Source of the DNA: DUQU01 sp964481475
GTDB lineage: Bacteria > Bacillota_I > Bacilli_A > Acholeplasmatales > UBA5453
Length of the DNA stretch: 34,816 nucleotides
NCBI GenBank assembly: GCA_964481475.1
Contig: CAYZTG010000008.1
Coordinates: 1 to 34,816, forward strand
Reading direction: 5' to 3'
Made by a program: the position numbers and the translations under genes. Below are positions 17,506 to 24,178 of the stretch, piece after piece. The notes under the pieces are model-generated. The model was not told the DNA's origin and ran no database searches. It saw nothing but the letters and a program-made list of their open reading frames with translations. Numbering within the stretch: the stretch's first letter is position 1; each line of letters begins with the position of its first letter.

Positions 17506-18095
17506 TGAATTACCCTGAAGCTTTTAAGAATTTAATAGAAGCTTTTAAACTGCTTCCAGGAATTGGAGAAAAAACAGCAACTAGACTAGCTTTATTTACT
17601 TATTATGAAAAAGATAATAAAGTTATTAACGACTTATCAAAATCACTAAAAGAACTAAAAGAAAAAATAACAATCTGCCCAATTTGTAACACAATGATGG
17701 AAGAAAAATGTCCTTATTGTGATAATGAAGAGAGAAATCATAAAGTAATCATGGTAGTGGAATCAATTAAAGACTTATTATTAATTGAAAAAACTAATTA
17801 TGATGGTTTATATCATATTTTAGAAGGTCTAATAGATGTTTCTAGAGGAATAGAACCAAACGATATTAGTATTGACAAGTTAGCAAAAAGAGTGGATAAT
17901 ATTGATGAACTTATTATTGCTTTAGATGGAACGTTAAACGGGGAACTAACTAGTAGTTATTTAAAAGAAATATTTAAAGATAAAGAAGTTAAGGTTACAA
18001 GAATTGCCTATGGAATTCCTGTAGGGATAGATTTATCTTTTGCTGATGAAAAAACATTAAAAAAGGCTCTGGATAATAGAGCAGAAATGGAGTAG
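17505..18095 (+). CDS. recR: Recombination mediator protein RecR
   Basis: RecR works with RecO/RecF to load RecA onto gapped DNA. The 196-residue protein has, in order, a helix-hairpin-helix (LLPGIGEKTATRLAL), a four-cysteine zinc finger (CPICNTMMEEKCPYC, near 57-71), a Toprim domain (VIMVVESIKDLLLIE ... ALDGTLNGE) and a C-terminal Walker-B-like region (VTRIAYGIPVGIDLSFAD). Usual length for the family. The start shares one base with the ybaB stop. Confidence 0.95.
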   Translation: MNYPEAFKNLIEAFKLLPGIGEKTATRLALFTYYEKDNKVINDLSKSLKELKEKITICPICNTMMEEKCPYCDNEERNHKVIMVVESIKDLLLIEKTNYDGLYHILEGLIDVSRGIEPNDISIDKLAKRVDNIDELIIALDGTLNGELTSSYLKEIFKDKEVKVTRIAYGIPVGIDLSFADEKTLKKALDNRAEME

Positions 18096-18098
18096 ACG

Positions 18099-18374
18099 AT
18101 GGACTTTATCAATAAAATATTGGATTGGATTAGGGGGGTCGTTGGCGATTTAAATACTTGGTTAATAGATAAAATTGCCCTTGACACAAAGATATTAGGT
18201 TTTTATGAAAGTTATATTGCACCATTAAAAGAATGGGTTAAGATTGTGGGCTTAGTAGCAATTGCAATCTTACTTATTTTAGGATTATTTAGTTTTATTA
18301 AAAAGCTTTATAAACTATTTATTGTTTTAATTATTATTGGCGTAATTATTGGCGTAGTTGCCTACTTTCTTTAA
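18099..18374 (+). CDS. Small two-helix membrane protein of unknown function
   Basis: This is a 91-residue protein I do not recognise. Its N-terminal half looks amphipathic (IDKIALDTKILGFYESYIAPLKEW is split across it). Two hydrophobic segments follow at about 46-66 (VGLVAIAILLILGLF) and 72-91 (FIVLIIIGVIIGVVAYF), separated by basic KKLYK. It begins 3 bases after recR with a TGGAG site at the recR end, so it is co-transcribed. In Bacillus the small membrane protein BofA occupies a similar place downstream of recR, but I see no sequence resemblance beyond size and hydrophobicity. Confidence 0.7.
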   Translation: MDFINKILDWIRGVVGDLNTWLIDKIALDTKILGFYESYIAPLKEWVKIVGLVAIAILLILGLFSFIKKLYKLFIVLIIIGVIIGVVAYFL

Positions 18375-18400
18375 TTAATTAATTATTTAAGAAAAAAACC

Positions 18401-18429
18401 TTGCATTATTAAGAGCTTTCGTATAAAAT
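18401..18429 (+). promoter_or_regulatory. rpoE promoter
   Basis: TTGCAT (18401-18406), a 17-base spacer and TAAAAT (18424-18429). A 7-bp inverted repeat (CATTATT/AATAATG, 18404-18410 and 18427-18433) brackets the spacer. The leader ends with a strong AAGGAGG site. Confidence 0.65.
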
Positions 18430-18458
18430 AATGTAGACTTTTAATTAAGGAGGATTTT

Positions 18459-18986
18459 ATGGCGCAATTTGATAAATCAAAGTCAATGGTAGAAATTGCA
18501 ACAGAATATGTTAAACTTAATGGCAAACAAAATATTTATAATTTGCTAAATGAGGTTGCAAAGATTAAAGAGATTGACGAAGATAATGTAGACAAGCTTT
18601 CTCAATTATATTTAGATATGACACTTAGTGCAAATTTTGTTTATTGTGGAAACGATGAATGGGATTTAAAAGAGAATAATTTAGATTTATGGGATAAAGA
18701 TGGCTCATTCTTTAACAAGGATGAAGTATATGAAGATGACGAAGAAGATGATGGCATCCAATTAGAAGACTATTTCATTCAAGAAGAAGTTGTTTTAGAA
18801 GCTATTGATGACGACGAAGAAAATGAAGATTTAGAAGCGAAAATTGATGAAGAAGACGAAATAGTCATAGATGATCATATTAAAGTATATTCAACTGACG
18901 ATGAAGATGAAGTAGTAGATTTAGACTTTGATGATGATGACTATAATGAAATCATGGATGATTATGAAGATATGTATGATGAATAA
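18459..18986 (+). CDS. rpoE: RNA polymerase delta subunit
   Basis: Delta is a Firmicutes-type RNA polymerase subunit that raises specificity and speeds recycling. The 175-residue protein has the two-part layout of the family. A folded N-terminal HARE-HTH domain covers about 1-85 (MVEIATEYVKLNGKQNIYNLLNEVAK ends near 36, with the YCGNDEWDLK core). A disordered, extremely Asp/Glu-rich tail runs from about 90 to the end. It is preceded by AAGGAGG, is monocistronic with its own promoter and terminator, and lies upstream of pyrG as in Bacillus. Confidence 0.94.
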   Translation: MAQFDKSKSMVEIATEYVKLNGKQNIYNLLNEVAKIKEIDEDNVDKLSQLYLDMTLSANFVYCGNDEWDLKENNLDLWDKDGSFFNKDEVYEDDEEDDGIQLEDYFIQEEVVLEAIDDDEENEDLEAKIDEEDEIVIDDHIKVYSTDDEDEVVDLDFDDDDYNEIMDDYEDMYDE

Positions 18987-18991
18987 TAATT

Positions 18992-19021
18992 AATACTCAA
19001 GAAAACTTGAGTATTTTTTTT
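18992..19021 (+). terminator. rpoE terminator
   Basis: A 10-bp perfect stem (AATACTCAAG / CTTGAGTATT) with an AAAA loop is followed by a run of T. It lies just 5 bases after the rpoE stop. Confidence 0.92.
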
Positions 19022-19022
19022 A

Positions 19023-19051
19023 TTGTTTATATAAGGCTTATTTGCTATAAT
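19023..19051 (+). promoter_or_regulatory. pyrG promoter with GGGC start region
   Basis: TTGTTT (19023-19028), a 17-base spacer and TATAAT (19046-19051) with an upstream TGC. Seven bases downstream the predicted transcript begins GGGC (19058-19061), the initial sequence needed for CTP-sensitive reiterative G addition in B. subtilis pyrG. Confidence 0.75.
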
Positions 19052-19067
19052 GTATAAGGGCACATGC

Positions 19068-19093
19068 AGTACTCCTAATACGAGTATTTTTTT
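19068..19093 (+). terminator. pyrG leader attenuator
   Basis: A 7-bp hairpin (AGTACTC / GAGTATT, with one G-T pair and loop CTAATAC) ends in seven T. It begins 11 bases after the predicted +1 and lies before the pyrG ribosome site. Its upstream arm and loop carry CUCCU, which a 5' poly-G tail could pair with to stop the hairpin forming when CTP is low. Confidence 0.75.
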
Positions 19094-19111
19094 ATTTATA
19101 AAGGGGTTTTT

Positions 19112-20734
19112 ATGAAAACGAAATTTATTTTTGTAACAGGTGGAGTTGTATCATCATTAGGTAAAGGAATAATGGCTTCTAGTGTTGGTCAAATACTTAA
19201 AAATAGAGGATTAAAAGTCTATATGCTTAAATTCGATCCTTATATTAACGTAGATCCAGGAACAATGAGTCCGTATCAGCACGGAGAGGTTTTTGTTACC
19301 GATGATGGCGCAGAAACTGATTTAGATTTAGGGCACTATGAACGCTTTTTAGATGTTAATTTGACTAAAGAGGCATCGGTGTCAACTGGAAAAATCTATT
19401 CAACTGTAATTGAAAATGAACGAAATGGAGAGTATTTAGGTTCAACTATCCAAGTAATCCCTCATATTACTAATGAAATTAAAAAAAGATTAGTTGATGC
19501 AGCAAAAATATCTAAAGCCGACGTTATTATTACTGAAATTGGCGGAACAGTTGGAGATATTGAATCATTACCGTTTCTAGAAGCAATTAGACAAGCAAGA
19601 AGAGATTTTGGGTATAAGAACACTTTATATATTCATACAACCTTACTACCTTATTTAAGGGCAGCGAAAGAAATTAAAACAAAACCTACGCAACATTCAG
19701 TCAAAGAATTAAGAAGTTTAGGTATTCAACCAGATATGATTGTTTTAAGAAGCGAAGTACCAGTTTCTTTACAAACAAAAAGAAAAATTGCTTTATTTTG
19801 TGATATTAAGCCAGAGAAAGTTTATGAATCATTAGATGTAGATATCATTTATAAAATGATTTTAGAACTAAAAAGGCAGAAAATAGATGATCAAATTATT
19901 GACCATTTCAAATTAATTAAAACTGAAGAAGCAGATTTAAGCGAATGGGAAGATTTAATAGTAAAAATAAGCTCACCAAAAGAAACACTTAAAGTGGCGA
20001 TCGTGGGTAAATACGTTAAACTACATGATGCTTACCTTTCAGTTAGTGAAGCGATAAAACATGCCTCTTACCACTTAGAATATGATGTTAAAATAGATTA
20101 CATCGATAGTGAAAAAATAACTTCCCAAAACGTCTTTGAACGTTTAAAAGGCTATGATGGAATATTAATTCCAGGAGGCTATGGTAAGCGTGGTATTGAA
20201 GGTAAAATACAAGCACTTAAATATGCTAGAGAAGAAAATGTTCCTCTCTTTGGAATTTGCCTAGGAATGCAGTTAGGTTTGATTGAGTTTGGTAGAAACG
20301 TGGTCGGAATAAAGGATGCAACATCTAGCGAATTTCATCCTCATACTAAGTATGCAGTTATTGACTTAATTAAAAGTAAAGAGGTTGAAAAACCACAAAC
20401 TCAGAGATTAGGATCGTTTGAGTTTGAAGTTAAACAAAAAACATTAGCCTACAAACTATATGGTAAAAAAAGTAATTTTGAAAGACATCGTCATAAGTAT
20501 GAATTTAATTTAGCTTATGAAGAGATTTATGAAAAACATGGCTTAGTTTTTAGTGGTAAAAGTGCCTTAAATGATGGGGCATCAATTATGGAATATCCCA
20601 AAAATGATTTTTTCATTTGTACTCAATTCCATCCAGAGTTTATTAGTAGACCACTTAAACCACATCCAATTTTTAAAGGCTTCTTAGAAGCAGCATTAAA
20701 TTATAAAAATAAAGATAAAAATTTAGATTTTTAG
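19112..20734 (+). CDS. pyrG: CTP synthase
   Basis: PyrG aminates UTP to CTP using ATP and glutamine. The 540-residue enzyme has the N-terminal synthetase domain (FVTGGVVSSLGKGI P-loop; KFDPYINVDPGTMSPYQHGEV) and the C-terminal glutamine amidotransferase domain. The latter contains the oxyanion segment ILIPGGYGKRG, the nucleophile GICLGMQ, and the His/Glu pair in TQFHPEF. The ATG follows an AAAGGGG site. It is probably regulated by leader attenuation in response to CTP (hairpin at 19068-19093). It lies 13 bases before fba, so the two are likely co-transcribed; I see no terminator between them. Confidence 0.97.
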   Translation: MKTKFIFVTGGVVSSLGKGIMASSVGQILKNRGLKVYMLKFDPYINVDPGTMSPYQHGEVFVTDDGAETDLDLGHYERFLDVNLTKEASVSTGKIYSTVIENERNGEYLGSTIQVIPHITNEIKKRLVDAAKISKADVIITEIGGTVGDIESLPFLEAIRQARRDFGYKNTLYIHTTLLPYLRAAKEIKTKPTQHSVKELRSLGIQPDMIVLRSEVPVSLQTKRKIALFCDIKPEKVYESLDVDIIYKMILELKRQKIDDQIIDHFKLIKTEEADLSEWEDLIVKISSPKETLKVAIVGKYVKLHDAYLSVSEAIKHASYHLEYDVKIDYIDSEKITSQNVFERLKGYDGILIPGGYGKRGIEGKIQALKYAREENVPLFGICLGMQLGLIEFGRNVVGIKDATSSEFHPHTKYAVIDLIKSKEVEKPQTQRLGSFEFEVKQKTLAYKLYGKKSNFERHRHKYEFNLAYEEIYEKHGLVFSGKSALNDGASIMEYPKNDFFICTQFHPEFISRPLKPHPIFKGFLEAALNYKNKDKNLDF

Positions 20735-20747
20735 GAGGAAAAAAATT

Positions 20748-21614
20748 ATGGCATTAGTGTCAGCAAAAGAAATGCTTATTAAAGCAAGAAAAGAAGGCTA
20801 TGCTGTAGCACAAATAAATATTAATAATTTAGAGTGGACACAAGCAGCATTATTAGTAGCTGAAGAATTAAAGTCACCAATGATTCTAGGAGTTTCAGAA
20901 GGTGCAGCGAAGTACATGGGAGGCTTTAAAACAGTTATGGCAATTGTAAAAGAGCTTCATGACTTTTATGGAATAACAGTTCCTGTGGCAGTTCATTTAG
21001 ACCACGGTTCATTTGAAGGCTCATTTAAAGCACTAGAAGCAGGCTTTACTTCAATTATGTTTGATGGTTCTCACTATCCAATTGAAGAAAATATTGAAAA
21101 AACTAAAATAGTTTTAGAAGCTTGTCATGCAAAAGGTGTTTCCGTAGAAGCTGAAGTAGGCGGAATCGGTGGAGAAGAAGATGGCGTTGTTTCTAGCGGA
21201 GAACAAGCTAGTGTAGAAGAGTGTGTTAAAGTAGCATCTTTAGGCGTTGATTTATTCGCAGCTGGAATTGGTAATATTCACGGTCAATACCCTAAAAACT
21301 GGGCAGGTTTAAATTTTGAACTATTAAAAGAAATTAGTGGTGCAATTGGTAATATTCCTTTAGTGTTACATGGTGGAACCGGAATTCCTAAAGACCAAGT
21401 TTTAAAATCAATCGCTTTAGGAGTTTCTAAGATAAATGTTAATACTGAATGCCAATTAGCTTTTGCAGCCAATATTAGAGAATATGTTCTAGCTGGTAAA
21501 GATTTAGAAAGCAAAGGTTATGACCCAAGAAAACTATTAAAACCTGGAGTAGAAGGAATTAAACAAGTTATTAGAGAAAAACTAACAATGTTTGGTTCTG
21601 TAAATAAAGCTTAA
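20748..21614 (+). CDS. fba: Class II fructose-1,6-bisphosphate aldolase
   Basis: This zinc-dependent enzyme splits fructose 1,6-bisphosphate into dihydroxyacetone phosphate and glyceraldehyde 3-phosphate. The 288-residue barrel shows VAVHLDHGS (catalytic Asp and a zinc His), a zinc Glu in VEAEVGGIGGEEDG, the zinc His of GNIHGQYP and LVLHGGTGIP, and the phosphate site KINVNTECQ. The ATG has a strong TAGGAGG site. It follows pyrG closely, as in the Bacillus pyrG-spo0F-fbaA block without the sporulation gene, and ends at a terminator. Confidence 0.96.
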   Translation: MALVSAKEMLIKARKEGYAVAQININNLEWTQAALLVAEELKSPMILGVSEGAAKYMGGFKTVMAIVKELHDFYGITVPVAVHLDHGSFEGSFKALEAGFTSIMFDGSHYPIEENIEKTKIVLEACHAKGVSVEAEVGGIGGEEDGVVSSGEQASVEECVKVASLGVDLFAAGIGNIHGQYPKNWAGLNFELLKEISGAIGNIPLVLHGGTGIPKDQVLKSIALGVSKINVNTECQLAFAANIREYVLAGKDLESKGYDPRKLLKPGVEGIKQVIREKLTMFGSVNKA

Positions 21615-21620
21615 TATAAA

Positions 21621-21652
21621 AAGCCTTATCGTTAACCGATAAGGTTTTTTTT
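21621..21652 (+). terminator. Terminator of pyrG-fba
   Basis: CCTTATCG and CGATAAGG form an 8-bp stem around TTAAC, followed by eight T. Confidence 0.92.
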
Positions 21653-21670
21653 AACAATAATCAAAGCTAT

Positions 21671-21698
21671 TTGCATAATCAACAAATAACGGTATAAT
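21671..21698 (+). promoter_or_regulatory. Promoter of the 180-residue hypothetical gene
   Basis: TTGCAT (21671-21676), a 16-base spacer and TATAAT (21693-21698). An AAAGGAGG ribosome site follows before the ATG. Confidence 0.75.
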
Positions 21699-21725
21699 AT
21701 CTTATAGAATAAAAAGGAGGAAGTT

Positions 21726-22268
21726 ATGGAAACAATATATAACGACTACGCAAGCTGGATATTAGAGCTATCTTCTTTAATAGGTGAATTAATAAAACTA
21801 AATTCTCCTCTTATCACAACTAACAAACATGTATTAGATGTTGTTAAATATTTATATGATAAAGCGATACAAGATGGAGAGCTTTCAAGTGAGGAAGAGA
21901 CTATTTTTACGACTGGATTTTATTATTTATTTGAACAATTCGAACAGATTAATTTAATGTTAGAAAATCATTATAATAATGACGTAGTAAAATTAAATGA
22001 ACATGCAAAAACATTATTATTACTTCTGAACGTTATTGATTTAGAAAATGAACTCTTTAACTTAAATGAAAATGAAGAATCATTAAAACCTTTGTTAGAT
22101 TTAGAAGATGAAATAACTAGTCATCTTATAAACAAAACTGAAGCTCCACAAACTTTGTTGACCAAAATTGATGAAGTAGCAGAAAAAGTATTTGATATCG
22201 TAAATGATGATTATTATCCAATTAAAGAAATCTTTTATGATATTGCGGACGAATATGATTTACTATAA
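21726..22268 (+). CDS. Acidic helical protein of unknown function
   Basis: I do not recognise this 180-residue protein. It is strongly acidic, leucine-rich and apparently all-helical, with no signal peptide, membrane segment or cysteine. A segment LYDKAIQDGELSSEEETIF has some look of a helix-loop-helix, but no metal-binding loop is clear. It is a stand-alone gene with good expression signals: a consensus-like promoter, an AAAGGAGG site and a terminator. It sits between fba and the convergent lysS. The clean transcription signals and family-like composition argue that it is real. Confidence 0.8.
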   Translation: METIYNDYASWILELSSLIGELIKLNSPLITTNKHVLDVVKYLYDKAIQDGELSSEEETIFTTGFYYLFEQFEQINLMLENHYNNDVVKLNEHAKTLLLLLNVIDLENELFNLNENEESLKPLLDLEDEITSHLINKTEAPQTLLTKIDEVAEKVFDIVNDDYYPIKEIFYDIADEYDLL

Positions 22269-22273
22269 TTAAA

Positions 22274-22300
22274 AAAGAAACAACAAAGTTTCTTTTTTTT
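22274..22300 (+). terminator. Terminator of the hypothetical gene
   Basis: AAAGAAAC/GTTTCTTT, an 8-bp stem with loop AACAAA, runs into a T tract. Confidence 0.85.
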
Positions 22301-22302
22301 AT

Positions 22303-22326
22303 AAAAAAAGGCTTTAAAAAGCCTTT
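22303..22326 (-). terminator. lysS terminator overlapping its stop codon
   Basis: On the minus strand AAAGGCTTT and AAAGCCTTT form a 9-bp stem with a two-base centre, followed by seven T. The first arm includes two bases of the lysS TAA stop (22325-22327). Confidence 0.85.
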
Positions 22327-23797
22327 ATCTATGTCTCATGTGAGGAAACAAAATTACATCCCTAATATTATTAACTTCTAAAATTAGCATAACAAATCGA
22401 TCAATACCAATACCAACACCACCTGTAGGAGGCATCCCATATTCTAAAGCTTCAACATAGTCGGTATCCATTTCATTTGCTTCTTCATTACCTAATTCAC
22501 GTTCTTTAAGTTGATTTAAAAATCTTTCTTTTTGATCGATTGGATCATTTAATTCACTAAAGGCATTCGCATACTCTCTACCATCAATAAATAGTTCAAA
22601 ACGATCGGTAAAGCGAGGATCAATCTCGTTCTTTTTTGCTAAGGGGCTAATTTCCAAAGGATGGCCATAAATGAATGTTGGTTGGACAATTGATTCTTCC
22701 ACATATTTATCAAAGAAAGCTTCAATAATATGACCTATTGAATAATGCTTTTCCACAAAAATATCATGCTCTTTTGCAAGTGCTTTTGCATCCTCTAAAG
22801 TCATTTTAACACTAAAGTCTACGCCAGATATTTCTTTAATTGAATCTACCATTGAAATTCTCTTAAAGCCTTTTTTAAAGGAAAGGATATGATCGTTCGC
22901 TTTAACTTCATAAGTTCCTAGCACATCATAACAAACAAATGATAAAACATCTTCCACTAAATCCATCATGCCTTCCATATCACTATAAGCTTCATAAGCT
23001 TCTAATGTAGTAAACTCGGGATTATGTTTTGGACTCATTCCTTCATTTCTAAATAATCTGCCAATTTCATAAACCTTTTCTAAGCCACCAACTATTAATC
23101 TTTTTAAGGGGAGTTCAGTAGCAATCCTTAAATAAAACTCCATATCTAAAGTGTTGTGGTGTGTCACAAATGGCCTAGCAGAAGCACCACCTAAAATAGG
23201 CTGTAAGACAGGTGTTTCTACTTCGATATAACCACGAGAGTCAAAGAATTTTTGAAAAGCTCTAATAATTTTTGGTCTCATAATCGCAATCTTACGGGAG
23301 TTATCATTAACAATTAAATCAACGTATCTTCGTCTTCTCGCTTCCTCTTTGTCTTGGAGACCACTCCATTTATCAGGCAAAGGTCTTAAAGCCTTTGTTA
23401 AGTGAGTATACTTACTGGCTTTTAGAGTTAATTCATTAGTTTTAGTTCTAAATAAAATACCCTCAACACCAACAATATCACCTAGGTCTGCAATTTCAAA
23501 TATTTTGAATGCTTCCTCACCAATTTCATCTTTTCTAACATAAACTTGAAGAGAATCATCTCGATCTTGAACAACTAAAAATCCAGCCTTACCTTGTCCG
23601 CGCTTACGAATAATTCGACCAGCAATAATTACCTCTTTGTTTAATTTTTCTAGTTCATCATGATCATATTTATTATACTCAGTTTTAATTTCTTTAGTCG
23701 TATGTGTTTTTATAAACTTAGTTCCAAAAGGATCTACTCCTAAATCTTTTAAAGTTTTTAGTTTTTCTCGTCTAATTATTTCTTGTTCTGTTAACAT
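22325..23797 (-). CDS. lysS: Lysyl-tRNA synthetase, class II
   Basis: LysS charges tRNA-Lys. The 490-residue protein has the N-terminal OB anticodon-binding domain (VIIAGRIIRKRGQGKAGFLVVQD) and the class II catalytic core. Motif 1 lies around GYIEVETPVLQPILGGASARP, motif 2 is FRNEGMSPKHNPEFT, and motif 3 is GVGIGIDRFVML near the C-terminus. The start is set by AAGGAG nine bases upstream of ATG 23797. It is monocistronic with its own extended -10 promoter and a compact terminator. The leader is only about 25 bases, so there is no T-box. Confidence 0.97.
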   Translation of the reverse strand: MLTEQEIIRREKLKTLKDLGVDPFGTKFIKTHTTKEIKTEYNKYDHDELEKLNKEVIIAGRIIRKRGQGKAGFLVVQDRDDSLQVYVRKDEIGEEAFKIFEIADLGDIVGVEGILFRTKTNELTLKASKYTHLTKALRPLPDKWSGLQDKEEARRRRYVDLIVNDNSRKIAIMRPKIIRAFQKFFDSRGYIEVETPVLQPILGGASARPFVTHHNTLDMEFYLRIATELPLKRLIVGGLEKVYEIGRLFRNEGMSPKHNPEFTTLEAYEAYSDMEGMMDLVEDVLSFVCYDVLGTYEVKANDHILSFKKGFKRISMVDSIKEISGVDFSVKMTLEDAKALAKEHDIFVEKHYSIGHIIEAFFDKYVEESIVQPTFIYGHPLEISPLAKKNEIDPRFTDRFELFIDGREYANAFSELNDPIDQKERFLNQLKERELGNEEANEMDTDYVEALEYGMPPTGGVGIGIDRFVMLILEVNNIRDVILFPHMRHR

Positions 23798-23826
23798 ATC
23801 TTTTCACTCCTTAAAACACAACCTAT

Positions 23827-23835
23827 ATTATAACA
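23827..23835 (-). promoter_or_regulatory. Extended -10 promoter of lysS
   Basis: On the minus strand, TGT then TATAAT (23827-23832). No convincing -35 lies 16-18 bases upstream. Confidence 0.6.
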
Positions 23836-23894
23836 TAATATCAAATATTTTTTCGTCTTATTTAACAAGTAAGCCGTTTTAACATCGAAAAGTT

Positions 23895-23922
23895 AAAAAA
23901 AAGGAACTTCTAAAGTTCCTTT
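23895..23922 (-). terminator. Terminator of the tilS-hpt-ftsH-rqcP operon
   Basis: On the minus strand AAAGGAACTT and AAGTTCCTTT form a perfect 10-bp stem around TAG, followed by T. It starts 1 base beyond the rqcP stop. Confidence 0.92.
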
Positions 23923-23923
23923 A

Positions 23924-24178
23924 CTAGTTATTTTGATAATTTTTTTCACTAATTAACTCATACATTAAATCACCTGTCTTAGTTTGGTTAAATGAAGTAA
24001 CTTTAACAGTAATTTCCTTTAACCTAAATCTAATTGTAATAAGATCCTCAAGTTTTAAGTGATAAGATGGTTTCTTTAAGACTCCATTGACGTATATAAA
24101 CTCCCCATCAACAGCATCTTTTGCGACTGTTCGCCTTTTAATTAGTCTTGAAACTTTTAAATATTTATCTAGTCTCAT
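23924..24178 (-). CDS. rqcP: S4-domain ribosome-associated protein RqcP (YabO/Hsp15 family)
   Basis: RqcP binds the 50S subunit with peptidyl-tRNA and helps RqcH add alanine tails during rescue of stalled ribosomes in Firmicutes. The protein is only 84 residues, nearly all S4 RNA-binding domain: RLDKYLKVSRLIKRRTVA, then DGEFIYVNG, ending ITIRF near 50. The start lies inside the 3' end of ftsH (14-base overlap), with GGAAGAAG about 12 bases upstream, so it is translationally coupled. In Bacillus yabO also lies close to tilS-hprT-ftsH. RqcH is not in the window. An Hsp15-like role is the alternative. Confidence 0.85.
   Translation of the reverse strand: MRLDKYLKVSRLIKRRTVAKDAVDGEFIYVNGVLKKPSYHLKLEDLITIRFRLKEITVKVTSFNQTKTGDLMYELISEKNYQNN

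Noticed and set aside
18404..18433. CATTATT/AATAATG inverted repeat around the rpoE promoter as an operator
   Set aside because: Seven AT-rich bases per arm overlapping the promoter hexamers are easily expected by chance here; noted with the promoter only.
23798..23923. T-box riboswitch upstream of lysS
   Set aside because: The predicted leader is about 25 bases, far too short, and no T-box sequence or antiterminator is visible.
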